DNA of 64,000 bases from Cannabis sativa (lineage: Eukaryota > Streptophyta > Magnoliopsida > Rosales > Cannabaceae). Below the pieces are notes generated by a model. It made no database searches. It worked only from the letters and a program-made list of their open reading frames with translations, and was not told the DNA's origin. Shown here in pieces: positions 1-11,103 of this stretch; the stretch's first letter is position 1, and each line of letters opens with the position of its first letter. Where the stretch lies: assembly GCF_029168945.1 (NCBI RefSeq), contig NC_083602.1, positions 1,240,001 through 1,304,000 on the forward strand, given 5' to 3'. Both the position numbers and the translations under genes were made by a program.

Positions 1-1480
1 TTTCAAGAAAATTATGTTATGCATTTTTTAAAAAGTGAATATTCTATAATTACCATTTTTAAATTAATTCTCCATATATATTAAGATAAAATTATATTGG
101 AATAAGAATAGTTTATTTCTTGTATTTCACATTATATTCTTGTAAATTAAAAACATTTTTAATTGTATACCCAACTTCTATTCTTAAATTAAAAAGAACA
201 AAAAGTATGATTCACCCTATATATAAAATAAAAATACTAATGTTTAAAATTTTATTATTTATTTTCTTATGGTATCCATTGGACTATTAAGTCAAATTGC
301 AAATATTCAATGTACATGCTTTAGTATAAAATAATAAAATCATTGTTCATTGTCAAAGCTTAATAATTTATTATTATTTTAGTATATATAAAGACATAAT
401 TTAATAAAAATAATAATAATAATTATTATTCTTTTTCAAAAACAAAATATTATTATTATTGCTTTAGATATAGGGAGTTGCTTTATATATACTATGACAG
501 TGGATAAATTATAATTTTTTCTATATATGTTAGTATATATTATAATTATTTAAGATTTTTTTTAATTATTTTTATAAAATTTTAAATAATTTATAATATC
601 AAAAATAAATTTCAATATAACTTATTTCACATTGTATACAATTAACTTTAAAACAACCTGTTTTTTGTTTTATATTTTTGATGACACGAATTATTTAAAT
701 TTTCTTTAAAAAAAATTGTACGAGATTTTAAATAACTATATTATTCATTGTCATATAAAAAATTAGGATTGTATATTTTTAGTATAGTGAATTATTTAAA
801 ATTATATAAAAGATTATAATAAATTCTAAATAAGTGTGATAAACATAATTATATTAAAATTTAGACTATAATTTTCTCATGTGCTAAACCACAGAAACAC
901 CACTAAAATTTTCCAAATATATTAGTAATTATATGAATTTCTTTACCAAGTATAATCTTAAATTTTTGGATGGAGCCAAAATGCATTCCCTTACCACAAA
1001 TTTTCCAAATAAATATTAGTCATTATATATTTCTTTTTTATATAATTTTGGTGACAAAATCTTTCCCTTAAAATATTAATATTTGTACGGCCATTCTCAT
1101 CCAATAAACCATTGACCTCTAATTAGTCCTTAAACATAATCAAAACAACATAAACATGTAATTCAACCCAACTAATTCCACCATAATTAAATGGTATTTT
1201 AATACTTTTATTTCATTAAAAAAAAAAAAGGTTATATTCTTTACAATATAGTATACAACTGTGGGCCCAAACTTAGAGATTAAGGCCCATATACTAGATC
1301 TTTCTGGGTATTGGTGGATTATGCTTTACTGATAAGCCCAACAACCTACACAATGGTTTCTTTTCTTTTAGATTATTTTTTTTTAATTATTTGTTGGCAA
1401 AATTTTTTTACATTTAATTTTTTGGCAAAAATTTTATTATATTAACTTTTTTTATAAATTTGAGGTGTAAACTCAATATC
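1..1480. other. AT-rich intergenic DNA
   Basis: No gene-like reading frame, RNA gene or clear repeat was recognised here. The stretch is dominated by A/T runs, with no coding periodicity that I could follow on either strand. Confidence 0.5.
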
Positions 1481-1494
1481 ACTGTTCCATACTA

Positions 1495-2330
1495 ATTTAA
1501 ATTAGGATCTGAGATACGAGAATATACTTAAGAGGGTAATTCCATTGGACGAATCGAAGTAATATCTAAGTTGAATCGATCTTACATAATTCCCATCTCA
1601 GATCGTGCTGAGAAAAATATTATCTCGAATCGGAAGGTGTCTATCTCAGTTCAGTCTTGGACTCCTCTTATCATGAATCAGTTTCAAAAATGTTTTATCT
1701 CGGACTGGTCTGAGATATGACCTATCACGGTCGCAAGGGCGGCCCTAGTCATAGGCGGGCTAGGCTCACGCCTAGGGCACACTCATTTTAGAGGCCCAAA
1801 TCAAAAAATTATCTTTTAAAATATATATATATATTTTTTTAATAATTTTTAAAAATATTATTTATCTTTATAATAAGGACTTAAACAATTTTTTTTGCCT
1901 ATAGCCCATTTCAACTCAGGGCCGCCCTTGCACGATCGTTCCGAGATATGGCCTACCTCGGTCAGTTCAAACTTACTTATTTCGGACGGGATAACTCACT
2001 TATCTCGGACGGGATAACTCTCTTATCTCGGACGGGATGGCTCACACATCATGGGATGACTCGCATATCCCAAACAAGATGACTTATATATCTCACACGG
2101 GATGACTCAATATATCGGACAGGATGATCCACACACCTTAGACTTATAACTCAATGACACCTCATAAATAATAATAGACAAATATTCAAGAATACCTTGA
2201 GAAGTTGACACCTAAGTACCAAAAAGGAGTATAAATAGAAGTGAGGGGAGGAGAACATTCAACCTTGTATAAGAAGTAGAATTAGAAGGTATTAAAAACG
2301 TGTCTTATTACCTTTTTCATTTATTTCAAG
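1495..2330. repeat. degenerate short tandem array, possibly part of an LTR
   Basis: Short units built around TATCTCGGACGGGAT recur, most regularly at 1975-2140 and more diverged at 1500-1720 and 1940-1970. The array is followed near 2232 by a TATAAATAG box and a GA-rich leader, an arrangement seen in LTR promoters. I could not delimit two LTRs or any coding part, so the link to a retrotransposon is inference. An hAT-type MITE (1734-1930) sits inside the array. Confidence 0.45.
1734..1930. mobile_element. hAT-type MITE (197 bp) with 8-bp target duplication
   Basis: The ends are inverted repeats: CAAGGGCGGCCCTAG on the left and a matching GGGCCGCCCTTG on the right. Flanks CACGGTCG (1726-1733) and CACGATCG (1931-1938) form an 8-bp duplication with one mismatch, the size made by hAT transposases. 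The interior is AT-rich and noncoding. The element interrupts the tandem array around it. Confidence 0.7.
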
Positions 2331-2800
2331 AGATTATTATACTTATGAAGAAGTAGAATTAAAAGTCTCCCAGTATTATTGTGAAAAATATAAAGATGAA
2401 GTCTAATTTTATTGGAACTTCTTTGCATTTTCATCATACAATATATATAGATGATGAGTTCTTTTTTATTATTATTTTTTTAAAAATACTTGCGGTAAAA
2501 AAATAATTAAAAAATGGCAGCATAAACTATTTATTTATTTATTTAAAAATTATTTTACAAACTATTTTTACAAATAAAAATAAATAATTAATTTGGACTC
2601 ACTTTTGTTCACCACTAATTGGATTCTTTTGTTTCATCCCATAATACTAAAATATAATAAATAATCTCTTAAAAAAATAATAAATAAATAAATAAATAAA
2701 CATAAACGTAAGAAAAAGCATTATAAAATTGTTGTAATTAATTATAAATTTCCATTAACTCACTCAAATCATTTCCATTAATACAAACATTTATTTTCCA
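2331..2800. other. AT-rich 3' flank of the LEA-2 gene
   Basis: Nothing supportable beyond simple A/T tracts and short TAAA repeats near 2680-2700. The 3' untranslated region of the minus-strand gene at 2809-3357 probably reaches into it. Confidence 0.4.
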
Positions 2801-2808
2801 TTAATTAA

Positions 2809-3357
2809 TTAAGCAAAAACATCAAGCTCAGACCTATTTTCCTGATCAATAACATCAAGAAAAACCGGATCAACGGTAACCCGACTATCCACGTGTACCT
2901 TAAATCTATGGTCCCACCACAAAACCTTAGCCGTTCCACCAATATCCACGCTGGCATCCAACAACATCTCACGTTTTGCCACGTCAGACAAGAACTTAGA
3001 AGCGTGTTGAGCTAGCTGAAGCCCGTCGAGCCGAGCCGGAAGCCGAAGCATCTTACATGACTTAGCAGATTGTGAGCCGGCCTCGATATCAGCCGAGCCG
3101 AGGAGAGAGCCTTGGTAGAAGATGGACATGGTTGTTGAGGAGTAATGGATGGGTGTGATGTTAGGGTTTGTGATATGAACGGTCAGGATTAACTCGGCGT
3201 CGAGAACTGGAAGATTGAGTTTAAATGAGGTGAAGTTGATTGAGATGAGGTCGAAGTGTGGGTCTTTTGGCTTGGCTGCTAATATGGCTGTAGCCGCCAC
3301 TGCCGACGCCGCGCCGAGAGCCGCTGAGGTCCAGCTCCATTTTACCTTTTTGCCCAT
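2809..3357 (-). CDS. LEA-2 / NDR1-HIN1-like membrane-anchored protein
   Basis: Single-exon gene for 182 residues. A basic N-terminus (MGKKVKWSW) precedes a hydrophobic Ala-rich segment at about residues 10-29, followed by a beta-rich LEA-2 domain. That domain includes the typical run LTVHITNPN, where the NPN turn is a hallmark of the LEA14/NHL fold, then IHYSSTTMSIFYQG. This is the architecture of plant NHL proteins, which sit in the plasma membrane or endomembranes and are linked to defence and abiotic stress. The ATG at 3357 is the only sensible start, directly ahead of the anchor. Its promoter holds four long tandem repeats starting about 56 bp upstream. The family call is firm; the specific role is unknown. 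Confidence 0.85.
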   Translation of the reverse strand: MGKKVKWSWTSAALGAASAVAATAILAAKPKDPHFDLISINFTSFKLNLPVLDAELILTVHITNPNITPIHYSSTTMSIFYQGSLLGSADIEAGSQSAKSCKMLRLPARLDGLQLAQHASKFLSDVAKREMLLDASVDIGGTAKVLWWDHRFKVHVDSRVTVDPVFLDVIDQENRSELDVFA

Positions 3358-3412
3358 GGAAATTTGGGAGTTGAGTTGCAGAGGTAAGGAAGTAAAGTGG
3401 TGAAGAGAAGAA

Positions 3413-4030
3413 GAATCGGAGGTGGGGTTTTTGAGTTGGGGATTTTGGGGGTGAAATTACTGTAATGCCCTTTGGTGTTTTTGAGTGTATTGAAGTTGTA
3501 GAATGGGGGTAGTGTGGTAATTTGGGTGGAGTGGACGGTGGTGTACTGTGGTTGTTGGGAAGAGTCGGAGGTGGGTTTTTGATTTGGGGATTTTGGGGTG
3601 AAATTGCTATAATGCCCTTTTGGGTAAGTGTATATTGAAGTTGTAGTGTGGGGGGTAGTGTGGGGGGTAGTGTGGTAATTTGAGTGTTGAGTAATGGTGT
3701 TGGGAAAAGAAGAGTCGGAGGTGGGTTTTTGAGTTGGGATTTGTGGGTGAAATTACTATAATGCCCTTGAGAATAAGAGCATTGAAGTTGTGGTGTGAGG
3801 ATAGTTTGGTAGTTTGGGTGTTGTGTCATGGTGGATTGGACGGTGGGAGACATATTGTAAATAGTGTGGTGTTGGGAAGAGTCGGAGGTGGGTTTTTGAG
3901 TTGGCCATTTTGGAGTGAATTTACTATAATGCTCTCTGGGGTTAATTGTATTGAATTTATAGTGTGGGGGTAGTGTGGTAATTTGGGTGGAGTGGACAGT
4001 GGGAGACCTGTTGTAAATACTAATAGTGTA
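3413..4030. repeat. four tandem repeats of ~150-167 bp upstream of the LEA-2 gene
   Basis: Units begin near 3413, 3562, 3712 and 3879, each opening with GARTCGGAGGTGGG. Each contains a GTGAAATTACTATAATGC-type core and a GTGTGGTAATTTG segment. Spacing is 149, 150 and 167 bp. The array sits in the 5' flank of the minus-strand LEA-2 gene. It is strongly strand-biased (G/T-rich on the plus strand), which creates long spurious proline/threonine-rich frames on the minus strand. Confidence 0.85.
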
Positions 4031-4369
4031 GTGGATTTTAAAGGAAAATTTGATGGTCTGAATATAGAATATGGTTCGATTGTGATCCGATGATGGTCTG
4101 AAGTTACTTTTTTTTATGTACAAAAATATATAAAAAAAAAAAAGGTAGCATTGGGCCACCATCAGACTCTTATCGGACCACCATCAATATAGACGGGAAT
4201 AGGGAGTATGGATGGTGAAGTTAGAAGAGAAGATAAGAGAGAAGAGTATAATGTATATGAATATAAAATATGCCTATTTTTTTAATTTTAGTAAGGTTGT
4301 GTTCAAAAATTTAATATACACCAAATATATGCATATAAATTCAAATTTTCCTTTCTATTTCATATGTAG

Positions 4370-5690
4370 CATTATGGGACATTCAGAATGCTTTTGCCGT
4401 AGATTGTTTGATACTTTGACACACTTAATCGTTAAGCCATATGACTTGGAGTTGAAGGCCGATCAGCCTAAGAAATTCCACAATATTGGGACTCCTTGGT
4501 TTAGGGGTCCCAGTTTGGGGGGTCAACGAAAGTTCGAAGGCGGCGAAATGAAAATGAAACTACTATGATTTCCAATTCAGTTCCTTTGATTGAGGGATAA
4601 CAAGGCAACAATCATGGGAAGGCAGTTATGGTTGATAGTGGCCATGATTCAGGGAGATATAATAGTAGTGTGTTTGAGGAAGAGAATAATGGTGGGAATG
4701 GAGTGAAAGTCAATGATTTAGGTAAGCAATTAATTTCGGATTGTGTTTCCATTTTGGAATCTAAAGTCTAAACGTCAAAGGGAAGAGTTGATTGGGTTGG
4801 GTCAATCTAGTGAAGAGGCAGGTTGGATTGAGGAAGTGGGGATGGGTTGGGTTGGTATTACTCACGTGGGCTTGGTGCATGAGGAGGGGTTGTTAGTGGA
4901 TGAGATGGACCATGGCAATGTAGAGGCTTCAAAAAATGATTTAATGGCAGGTATTGGTGTCGAAACCCACTAGACATTATGAATCTTTTATTTTAAAATT
5001 GTCGTGGGCTTTGGAACCAACGGGCAAAATAATTAATTCATATTGTGGACATTGTCCCACATGGAATAAATGGTAGAGAATTGAGCCATATATAAGAACA
5101 TGGGCTACTCCACTCATTGCCAATTGGTTTTGAGATGGAACCCCATGATTCTCAACACGTATGGACTTAATGTCTACAAAGAAGCCCAATATTTTTTTGT
5201 GTGAAACTTTAAGTGGAAAAGAAGTTGTCGAGAGAGTGAAGGTTCTTATGGGGTTTGAAGGGTGTTCTTGCATGGATGCCCATGGGCATAGTGGCGAGTT
5301 GGCTATGTTGTGGAGGAATGAGAATGAGATTGTTGTTCAAGGATTCTGCAAGAATAATATTGATGTTTTGGTGAGTGAGTGCATCCATGGCGCCTTAATG
5401 TCATTTACGGTGAGCCTCAACATGAGTTGAGAAGGGAGACGTAGTGTTTGTTGCATGCTTTAAAGACCCAATTTGAGCTGACTTGGTGTTTGGTAGGTGA
5501 CATGAATAACTTAGGGAGTCACGAGGAGAAGCGAGGTGGGAGACAGTGCTAATTGATAGTTTCAAGGAAGTGTTAAATAACTATGGTCTTGTTGACGTTT
5601 GAGCTGCATGGGTATCCTTTTACGTGGGAAAAGGGTTGTAGTCTGGACAACTTGATTGAAGAGAGGTTGGACAAGGCATTAGTTTCCCCT
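4370..5690 (+). pseudogene. decayed LINE (L1-type) remnant: zinc knuckle plus endonuclease
   Basis: Near 4371-4400 the reading MGHSECFCRRLFD matches the degenerate zinc knuckle at the end of plant LINE ORF1, with its first cysteine lost. From 5161 the pieces KPNIFLCET and GHSGELAMLWRNE match the apurinic-type endonuclease start. At 5490-5690 the pieces GDMNNLGSHEEKRGG and LHGYPFTWEKG match the later endonuclease region. Frameshifts and stops separate these blocks, and no reverse transcriptase follows. The whole element is dead. Confidence 0.75.
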
Positions 5691-6975
5691 CCCCTAACCC
5701 TCTTCACACTCTTCACACTGGCACCCTTGACAACTAGAAGGTTTTGTTGCAAGAGATAACAAGTAAGCTCATTATCATCCATACTTTTTACAGAGACACG
5801 AGGTTCTCGATTCTCTTACGCGAAAAAATCTATATTGATAAGCTTCCCATGGAGGTGGAAGCTAGAAGTCGTGAAGTCAATTTTTAGTCGATATGGACTA
5901 ATTTTGAAGATTCAGATCTTCTATAGGTGCTTGGACTCGATGGAGACTCTCGAGTTTTCAACCTTTGTAAGGGTTAATGAAGCCTTTTGCTCACCTGAAT
6001 AATATGGTATGTTTATATTACACTCTCTAATTATAATAAAAATATTTACATCTAAAAAATTAGACAAATTAGGTAAATGTAATGATGTTGTTTGTAGAGG
6101 TGTACGTTGGTCGGTTTGGTCGGGTTACAACATATTTTTATTAACCCCATATAAATATCGGGTTGCAAAAATTTAATCGTAACCCGCCCAATGAAAATTT
6201 AGAAAAAGTTCAACCCGCCCAATGATTTTGTCGGTTTGGTCGGGTTAACCCGTCCAAACCGTTCTTCATTTTTTTTTTATAATTATTATTGTTAGTTTCT
6301 AGAATTCAAGTAATTAAAGTTAAAAAAATAAAAATATATTATTTATGTTTCAAGCTAAAAAATACTATAGTTTAAATTAATTTTAAGAACTTTAATATAA
6401 GATAAATATAATTGAGTAAACATAAAATAATTGAATAAAATAATAATAAAAAAAATGATAATATGGTATAGATTTTTAAACTTTAATTTCAATATCCAAA
6501 TCTAAAAATTATTAACTATAAAATCTAAGTTTTAAGTTATAAACTAAAATGTCCAAACTTTAAATACAAAATAGTTTAACTAATAAATGTAATTTATGTA
6601 ATATAATATATGTACACTTTTATTAAAAAATATATAAATTAGTTTAACTCAGATTATTCGAGTTAATTGGGCGGTTTAAAATAATTTGTTAACCACCCAA
6701 TATATTCATTGAGAGGTTTAGATTTTCATTGTATTATTTCAGGTTGTATTTTTTGTCGATTTATTCGGTTTGGTTTGAGCGGTTTATTCGGGTTGGGCGG
6801 TTTGTAAATTTTATTGAACACCCCTAGTTGTTTGTAATCATTTCAATAGATTAATTGGACTCAAATCAATTTAAAATCGAAAGAATAAGTTGTTCTATCT
6901 ATTGAAGAAAATTATAATAAAAATATATACAATTAAAAAATTACATAAATTAAATAAATGTATCAATGTTGTTAG
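5690..6975. repeat. unknown dispersed repeat, copy 1 (interrupted by an hAT element)
   Basis: About 310 bp (5690-6003) plus a following AT-rich part match copy 2 at 7097-7680. Shared blocks include TCCATATGGACTAAT-like sequence, CAGATCTT and TTTTGCTCACCTGAAT. After the hAT element is removed (6095-6826 plus one 8-bp duplication), the AT-rich tail again follows copy 2. No coding capacity was recognised. Confidence 0.7.
6095..6826. mobile_element. hAT-type nonautonomous element, 732 bp
   Basis: It is flanked by a perfect 8-bp duplication GTTGTTTG at 6087-6094 and 6827-6834. The left end TAGAGGTGT and right end ACACCCCTA form an imperfect terminal inverted repeat of the common plant TAGGGGTGT type. 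The subterminal regions are rich in GGTCGGTTTGG-like and GGGTTGGGCGG-like motifs in both orientations, as is usual for hAT subterminal repeats. The middle is AT-rich and noncoding. Confidence 0.85.
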
Positions 6976-7096
6976 TGAGCTGAAAAATTAATATTATTAA
7001 TTTACTATTTGAAAATTATCAAAATAAATTATAACATATGTCAAAAATTTCAAACAGAATAAAACATTCCAGCAGAATGATACATCCCTTTTGCCC

Positions 7097-7680
7097 ATCC
7101 CCTTCCCCTAACCCTGTTCAAACCGACACCCTTGACGACTAAAAGGCTTTGTTGTCGTAGATAACAAGTAAGGTCATTATCATCCATCTGTTTTATAGTC
7201 ATGAAGATCTCGATTCTTTTACGCGAAAAAACTATAGGCTTGTTCGGTAACTATTTTGTTTTTTGTTTTTCTTTATTCACCTTAACAAAATTTTATAATT
7301 TGTTCTTAGTTTCTGATTAATTAAACAGAAAACTGATTTTTTAATGGTTACCGAATACTACCTATATTGATAACTTTTCCAAAGAAATAGAAGTTAGATG
7401 GTGTGAAGTCGATTTTAAGTCCATATGGACTAATCCTAAAGATTCAGATCTTTAGTAGGTACTTGGACTTGATGGTGACTCTCGAGTTTCCAAACTTTGT
7501 AATGGCTAACAAAGTCTTTTGCTCACCTGAATGTATTGATGTTGTTAATGATCAATTCAATATATTGATTAGACTCAAATCAATTCAAAACAAAAATCAT
7601 AAGGTGTTTGATGTATCAAAGAAAATTATAATAAAAATATATACATCTAAAAAATTTGATAAATTAAGTAAATGTATTAA
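7097..7680. repeat. unknown dispersed repeat, copy 2 (interrupted by a 125-bp MITE)
   Basis: Second copy of the repeat at 5690. It aligns through CCCTAACCCT, TAACAAGTAAG, ATCATCCAT, GCGAAAAAA and TTTTGCTCACCTGAAT. It differs by the small MITE at 7237-7361, which copy 1 lacks. Confidence 0.7.
7237..7361. mobile_element. small MITE (125 bp)
   Basis: The ends GGCTTGTTCGGTAACTATT and the reverse complement of AATGGTTACCGAATACTACC pair over a TTCGGTAAC core. The flanks CTATA at 7232-7236 and 7362-7366 are a likely 5-bp duplication. The sister repeat copy at about 5825 has the uninterrupted site. The superfamily is uncertain. Confidence 0.75.
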
Positions 7681-8220
7681 GCTCTATATTTTTTGTAAAT
7701 CAATTATTTTTTTTCTTAGTGGGCTACTTTTGCTTCTTTTTCTAGGCTACAAAGTGTTAAATGTATCGAAAAAATTACAACAAAAATATATATAAATCAA
7801 TTCAATTCAATATATATAAATCAGACTCAAATCAATTCAATATTATTCTCAAATTCTCCTACTATAATCCCTTAATTAGGTTCAACTCAACAAATATGTG
7901 ATACTTATCATATAATTAAAATGATTGGAATAAAGATTTAAAATTAAATCTAATTTCTAATAAATCAATAGAAAAAAAAAAAAGAAAAGAAAGAAGAAGA
8001 AGAACTTCTTACCTGATTTAATTCTTTTCAATTAATGTGGATAAAAAAAGAAGAAAATTATTCCCAAACCCTTTGAATGCAGCCTTTTGGGAGGGCTAAA
8101 CTCCCACATTGCTAATGATTATGTTTGTTGGGTTATGAGTAATATATAAATTCTCTTATATGTGTATACTAATGCTCATACTTCTTTTAATCAAAACAAA
8201 ATAAGTGTAAATACATAATA
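7681..8220. other. AT-rich intergenic DNA
   Basis: The first part repeats short blocks of the preceding unknown repeat, such as AGACTCAAATCAATTCAA near 7561 and again near 7826. Nothing else could be supported. Confidence 0.4.
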
Positions 8221-8380
8221 CTATTTAATATGAATACCCGAAGTCCATACTGACTAAACAATCTCTCCACGCCTTCATTTTCTACCTCCTGAGGAAGATT
8301 TTCGACATACAATCTCCGTGCTCCTGAGGAAGATTTTCGACATACAATCTCCGTGTAGGAGATTCGAGCTTGTCCTTACT
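8221..8380 (-). pseudogene. RNA-recognition-motif (RRM) gene fragment with a 35-bp duplication
   Basis: Read on the minus strand after a good acceptor (TTTTACAG, ending at 8381), the sequence encodes KDKLESPTRRLYVENLPQE. After a break it continues VENEGVERLFSQYG. LYVENLP matches the RNP2 strand of an RRM and LFSQYG the end of its first helix, as in chloroplast or nuclear RNA-binding proteins. A 35-bp unit is tandemly duplicated (8286-8320 and 8321-8355). Since 35 is not a multiple of three, it shifts the frame inside the domain. A TAG follows at 8223-8221. The rest of the domain is missing, so this is a fragment, not a working gene. Confidence 0.55.
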
Positions 8381-8454
8381 CTGTAAAAGTGAAGTGAATA
8401 AACTTAGTAAAACAAAAAACAAAAAATAAAAACAAACAGAGATTCTCTCTAAAG

Positions 8455-9006
8455 TATAAACTCAGTATGCAGAGGATATATATTAATATAACAATATCTC
8501 AATTTTTATGAGCTGAAACATGGGTAATTTTTGCCAATCGTGGTCATAAGCCTCCACACGATATACCAACTCATCGTTAATCAATTCATGTGATTTTTGA
8601 ATTCAAAAAATTACTAATTATAATTCAAAGATGTATTAAAAATATACAAATAATAACAATAAAACAAAAAACTTACCCGAGTAGATGGGCAGGCAGCTGC
8701 TCCATCCGGATGAATTTGATGGCGCAAACATTTTGAATATATATATCATGCTCTTCAACAAAGGGATGCCATGTTTTCTTCCAAAAAAAAAGCTGGTGGA
8801 AGAAATCGGTTTCTGATAGAAGGCTCCCTCAAACTCATCGTCATTTCAGTAAGTTTCTCACCATCGTATAAAAAAACAGGCTTGAATTTTCCAAGAAGAT
8901 TTTTGCGAAAAATTGTTGAAGCATTATCAGGCAAATCCACAGCCTCACTAAGACTCGAATGTGTAAGAGTAATTGTGAACTCATTCACAATTTCATTCGC
9001 CGCCAT
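8455..9006 (-). pseudogene. B3-domain-like gene fragment with a homopolymer frameshift
   Basis: The start MAANEIVNEF at 9006 leads into FTITLTHSSLSEAVDLPDN and FLYDGEKLTEMTMSL. After a T-run (8779-8787 on the plus strand) a different frame continues FFWKKTWHPFVEEHDIYI and VCAIKFIRMEQ. The spacing (TL, LP, K..VFLYD, W..FV..HDI, IKF) fits a plant REM-type B3 DNA-binding domain. A consensus donor follows (CTCGG/GTAAGT, exon end 8677), and a possible second exon near 8455-8600 reads INDELVYRVEAYDHDW. The frame change in the homopolymer could be mutation or sequence error. Confidence 0.45.
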
Positions 9007-9099
9007 TGTAATATTATTTCCTACAAAATACAAGCAAAATAAATAATAAAAAGTGAGACAACATTTAATTAACCAACCTCAATATATATATAATTTGTA

Positions 9100-9282
9100 T
9101 TCAAGATTGATTTTGAGAAAGCATATGATCGAGTCGAAAGAGACTTTCTAGACTTGGTTTTGAGGAAAAAAGGTTTTAGGGATCGATGGAGGAAATGGAT
9201 TAGAGGGTGTGTCTCCACCACTTCATTCTCTATATTCATTAATGGGAGATCGAGAGAAATATTCAAGGGCTCTAGAGAAAAA
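9100..9282 (+). pseudogene. LINE reverse-transcriptase fragment
   Basis: An open stretch encodes FKIDFEKAYDRVERDFLD, then LRKKGFRDRWRKWIRGCVS and SFSIFINGR. This is the conserved palm-domain block of plant LINE reverse transcriptase (DFEKAYDR with its catalytic Asp, then W..WI..C and F.I.INGR). It is isolated, with no flanking LINE domains in phase, so it is a relic. Confidence 0.85.
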
Positions 9283-9564
9283 AATATGCAAGTTGACACA
9301 CACAAAATTGAATAAAGCAAGACCTCAAATAACTTTTTCATATAAATCTTCATATAAATATATACATATACGGAGGAAGTTTCAATGATTACATTTTTAT
9401 TGTAACCATTATAGTTACATTTTGTTAGCCATTAGATCACTATTAAATGGTTGTGATTAATTAAGAAATTAAATAAAAATAAATAAAAAATAACCTGTAA
9501 CCTGAAAATAACCTTATAATTTATTTCCTTATAAAACTTTAATTAATTTAGAATAACTTAGGTT

Positions 9565-10247
9565 GTGTTAATCACTTCAAATGATGCTTATAAAGGCGAG
9601 CAGTTTCGCAGATCTATCTTCTGTTCGGAGACCAAAGAATGGAGTTGTTGCTTTAAATTCCTATGTCCAGTCAGGTTGTACGAGTGGCATCTCACACCTA
9701 TTGGATGCAGCAACGACATCATTTACTGGCCATTCGGGCGATACTGTTTTGATGGAATAATTGCATTTGACACCAGTACTACTCATTGTTGTTCGGTTGT
9801 CATGCCAGCAGAGTTCGACACCAATTTTTGGCGCAGCTGTTTTTGGATAAAGAGGCGGGTGGTCACTATGTTCTCAGAGCATGGGATTTAGTTCAGTCTT
9901 ATTCATCGCCATCATCACCGTGGGTTATGGTTAAAGATGTTAGATTGAAATGGGGAGCATATGAAAATATGTCATTGTGTCCCATTGCATTCCATCCCGA
10001 AGATGAAGATGTTATTTTCTTCAAAAGAGTACTACTCAATCATAATGATAATGTTGAGATCTTCCGGTACAGATTTGGGAGCAAATGTTATGAACATGTT
10101 TGTTACTGTCCATTCGCCGAGAAAACTCTCAGCCTTCGTATTTTGCCTGTGCTTGTTCATGGTTGGCCTACTAGAATTCCTCCTCTCTATACCAAAAGTC
10201 CCCAACCATGTTTTAGATTATCAAATCTAGACATCGATAGTGTATGA
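9565..10247 (+). pseudogene. F-box-associated domain gene fragment, frameshifted
   Basis: Two overlapping frames read as one protein of the F-box-associated type. The first part has FRRSIFCSETKEWS, LTPIGCSNDIIYWPFG and DGIIAFDT. After a shift between about 9800 and 9850 the second part has YVLRAWDL, WVMVKDVRLKWG and EDEDVIFFKRVLL. This order (structural strands, PI.CN..IYW, D.IIAFD, W.L.....W) is typical of plant F-box substrate adaptors of SCF ubiquitin ligases. There is no upstream F-box and no proper ATG, so it is a truncated, frameshifted relic. Confidence 0.6.
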
Positions 10248-11100
10248 TTTTTATTTATTTATTTGATTGATTAAAGTAGTTGAATGATGTTCAAAGATGA
10301 GAGATGTTATTTTGTTATTAATTTTATCCATTATTGAATATTTTTCATCTGTTGATATAGTTGATTTAATTGATTACATGCATCTACTACTAAGTGTACA
10401 AATCAATAATCTAAAAGACTTGTAACAATATAATAACAATTTTTATTTACGATTGCTAAAAGATGTACAAATAAGATTAGAATACACTATTAGGAAAACA
10501 AATCAATTCAAATATGTTTTTGATGATATTTTAGAACAGCACAAAAAGATTTAAGATCTTAGCTAGACCCTTAATATGTTCATAATAAGTACCTTAAAAA
10601 CAACATCGCTTGGAAGAAGAAGAACTAAGAAATTTAGTTGGAGTTTGGTCTATTTTAAACCACTAATTGCATAAAAGTAAAACATAATATATATTTACAA
10701 TAGTTGGAGTTAAATTTAGTTGTAAATTTAAATCATTTGGGACTAGTTTAAGAGTGGCCATATAAAGGGTATTGGAGTGTGTGAGTAGGGTTGCAACAAT
10801 GTAACCTAAAAATTGTAATTTCGAAAGGCAACTATAAAAGAAAAAAAAAGTATCTATAAATTTATGTCTTCAAATAATAATGACTTACAAAATCTATTTT
10901 ATCTAGGGTAGGAAAGATAGGGTAGGAATGATGGAAAGGAAGAATGATTGATAGGGTAGGAAAGATAGAAAAAGTATAGGAATGGAAAGGAAATGAGTAC
11001 TCCTTTCCTTTTCCTTTATGTTGTTTGATAAATTAGAAAGAATGGTAAGTAATTTGAAAAATGTAAAATTATTTAATTTGAATTTTTTTTATATAATTAT
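10248..11100. other. intergenic DNA with one dispersed repeat
   Basis: A block of about 130 bp (10455-10590) recurs in reverse orientation at 22095-22225. Near 10900-11000 there is a run of GGTAGGAAAGATAGGG-like sequence repeated with variation. No gene was recognised. Confidence 0.5.
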
Positions 11101-11103
11101 ATA

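Noticed and set aside
1970..2140. Possible CRISPR-like regular repeats
   Set aside because: Plant nuclear DNA; units are degenerate, adjacent and lack unique spacers.
3221..4162. 313-codon minus-strand reading frame rich in Pro/Thr
   Set aside because: It is created by the four tandem repeats and strand-biased composition. It overlaps the real LEA-2 start in another frame and has no family resemblance.
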